In this document: positions 62,676 through 64,000 of the stretch, in pieces | Position numbering within the stretch: the stretch's first letter is position 1 | How the letters are laid out: every line of letters begins with the position of its first letter | Source of the DNA: Chitinophaga niastensis | GTDB taxonomy: Bacteria; Bacteroidota; Bacteroidia; Chitinophagales; Chitinophagaceae | NCBI RefSeq assembly: GCF_003014755.1 | Contig: NZ_PYAW01000002.1 | Location: forward strand, 1,364,001 to 1,428,000 | Direction: 5' to 3' | Length of the DNA: 64,000 nt | The notes under the pieces: model-generated | Database searches by the model: none | The model's input: the letters and a program-made list of their open reading frames with translations, nothing else | Told to the model about the DNA's origin: nothing | Translations under genes and position numbers: made by a program

Positions 62676-63588
62676 ATCAAATACAAATGCTTACATCGCG
62701 CTTGCCATTGTAAGTATTTTTTGGGGAACCACTTATCTGGCTTCCAGGGTGGGCGTGCGGCATATGCACGGTGTTATGCTGGCCGGATTACGACAAGCTG
62801 TTGCGGGCCTTTTAATAACAGGATTCTTTTTACTCAGGGGATATAAGTTGCCAGAGAAGCCGGTGTTGTCGAAGTTGTTTGTAATAGGTACACTCATGCT
62901 TTGTGGTGGTAACGGTTTACTTACCTGGGCGCTGAAATACATTCCAAGTGGACTGGGAGCTATTATTGCAGCTACCATTCCTATCTGGATCACTATTGCC
63001 AGTTACTTTTTAGTGAAACGTACCAGGCTGAGTATACAGCTGATCATTGGTATGATACTGGGTTTTGGCGGTGTGGCGGGTATCTTCTATAATTATTTAT
63101 CCAGTTTAATGAACCCTGATTTTCAGTTCGGGATACTGATCGCTTTCTGTTCCTGTATTTTCTGGGCATTGGGATCAGTACTTACCGCCAAATGGGCGTT
63201 GGGTGTGAACTACCTCTATGGTGCAGGGTTTCAGATGTTTTTCAGTGGCATCATTATGTTGCTGGTAGCTATGTTGTTTTTGGGACAACACCTGGAGGTG
63301 GGCAATTTTACTACAGAGCTGTGGGAAAGCCTGTTGTACCTGATTTTGGTAGGATCTGTTTTTTCTTATTCAGCATATGTGTTTGCCTTGAATAATCTGC
63401 CGCCGGCACAGGTATCGATTTATGCTTACATCAATCCTGTTGTAGCGGTATTGCTGGGTTGGACGCTGCTGCATGAAAATCTCACCTGGTTAATGGGTGT
63501 ATGTTCACTCGTAACAATAGGAGGCGTATTCCTGGTGAATAATGCATTCAACAAAAGCAAGAAAAAACTTACGGCAATAACAGATTAG
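62668..63588 (+). CDS. EamA/DMT-family transporter
   Basis: 306 residues with ten hydrophobic segments in two EamA repeats (FWGTTYLASRVGV at the start of repeat 1; FWALGSVLTAKWA at repeat 2; NLPPAQVSIYAYINPVVAVLLGW in pieces near the end). Drug/metabolite exporters of the inner membrane. Translationally coupled to the decarboxylase gene. Confidence 0.92.
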   Translation: MRKSNTNAYIALAIVSIFWGTTYLASRVGVRHMHGVMLAGLRQAVAGLLITGFFLLRGYKLPEKPVLSKLFVIGTLMLCGGNGLLTWALKYIPSGLGAIIAATIPIWITIASYFLVKRTRLSIQLIIGMILGFGGVAGIFYNYLSSLMNPDFQFGILIAFCSCIFWALGSVLTAKWALGVNYLYGAGFQMFFSGIIMLLVAMLFLGQHLEVGNFTTELWESLLYLILVGSVFSYSAYVFALNNLPPAQVSIYAYINPVVAVLLGWTLLHENLTWLMGVCSLVTIGGVFLVNNAFNKSKKKLTAITD

Positions 63589-63625
63589 TAATAGCTATAT
63601 ATTTTTAAGGTAGAAGTTAATAGGC

Positions 63626-63665
63626 AGATGTTCACCCCGGTTTTTACCGGACAGAGCATCTTTTC
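63626..63665 (+). terminator. Terminator after the DMT exporter gene
   Basis: AGATG (63626-63630) with CATCT (63657-63661) closes an inner CCGGT/ACCGG stem with a T-rich loop, followed by TTTTC; 37 bp behind the stop. Confidence 0.7.
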
Positions 63666-63716
63666 TTTTGTTAGTGAAATGTATTAATTTACACTTACTA
63701 AATTAAATTTCATCTC

Positions 63717-64000
63717 ATGGAAGTTATTCAGGCAACGGAATTACACACCAACGAAGTGGCAGTATTATTTGATGCATATCGTTCTTACTACGATCAGGCG
63801 CCTGATTTTAAAGGTGCATTGGCATTCATTACAGAAAGGATTGAAAATAAAGATAGTAACATATTTGTTGCATTGTTGGGAGAAGAAATTATCGGCTTCA
63901 CACAGTTGTATCCTATCTTCACTTCTGTAGGAATGAAGCGGGGCTGGTTATTAAATGATTTATATGTGCTGGAAGAACACCGGGGGATAGGTGCTGGTAA
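63717..64000 (+). CDS. GNAT-family N-acetyltransferase, N-terminal part
   Basis: The first 94 codons; the gene runs off the right edge. IFVALLGEEIIGFTQLYPIF and LNDLYVLEEHRGIGAG show strands 2-4 and the acetyl-CoA-binding loop (RGIGAG) of the GNAT fold. Acceptor unknown. Confidence 0.88.
   Translation, partial: MEVIQATELHTNEVAVLFDAYRSYYDQAPDFKGALAFITERIENKDSNIFVALLGEEIIGFTQLYPIFTSVGMKRGWLLNDLYVLEEHRGIGAG

Overview
The window looks like chromosomal DNA of a Bacteroidota species, most probably Chitinophagaceae (Chitinophaga-like). This rests on a SusC/RagA receptor with an ECF sigma/FecR pair, an outer-membrane barrel protein paired with a GLPGLI protein, promoter boxes of the Bacteroidota type (TAnnTTTG), no obvious Shine-Dalgarno sites at many starts, a class A2 beta-lactamase and a bacterial terpene synthase. 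No rRNA, phage, transposase or CRISPR array was found. The only tRNA is tRNA-Ser(UGA) at 17083-17167.

Layout. 1-3019: SusC-type receptor (cut by the window edge) divergent from its likely sigma/FecR regulators. 3030-16603: polytopic membrane protein, large SNF2 ATPase, a sugar-acid dehydratase/SDR operon, the barrel protein + GLPGLI pair, a small secreted protein and a thioesterase. 17083-24441: tRNA-Ser followed by a gene cassette (SDR, pirin, amidohydrolase, NTF2-like, Crp/Fnr) bounded by 23-bp direct repeats, then a run of truncated and frameshifted genes. 24597-32451: bestrophin/stress protein, a two-component system, a phosphatase, a terpene synthase and a hybrid kinase. 32558-39419: class I aldolase, proline biosynthesis (proB-proA), and a beta-lactamase gene fused into an operon with a two-component system. 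39650-51236: lipoprotein, ene-reductase/AraC pair, ArsR-like regulator, two tandem SDRs, and a TetR-controlled TolC/HlyD/ABC efflux operon. 51385-64000: LodA/LodB-type quinoprotein oxidase pair, two MocR regulators, NTF2/AhpD-like pair, alkA-ogt DNA repair operon, a group II PLP decarboxylase with a DMT exporter, and a partial GNAT.

The most unusual non-coding content is a family of six long palindromes lying directly behind stop codons (28196-28257, 33638-34012, 39423-39611, 56619-56728, 59054-59500, 60977-61152). Two have arms that are perfect over 159 and 187 bp. The four largest are built from nested 52-88 bp units, each carrying four GAT(T) words spaced exactly 9 bp apart. A second recurring pattern is a TAnnTTTG promoter box ending 4-6 nt before the ATG, which implies leaderless transcripts for several genes.
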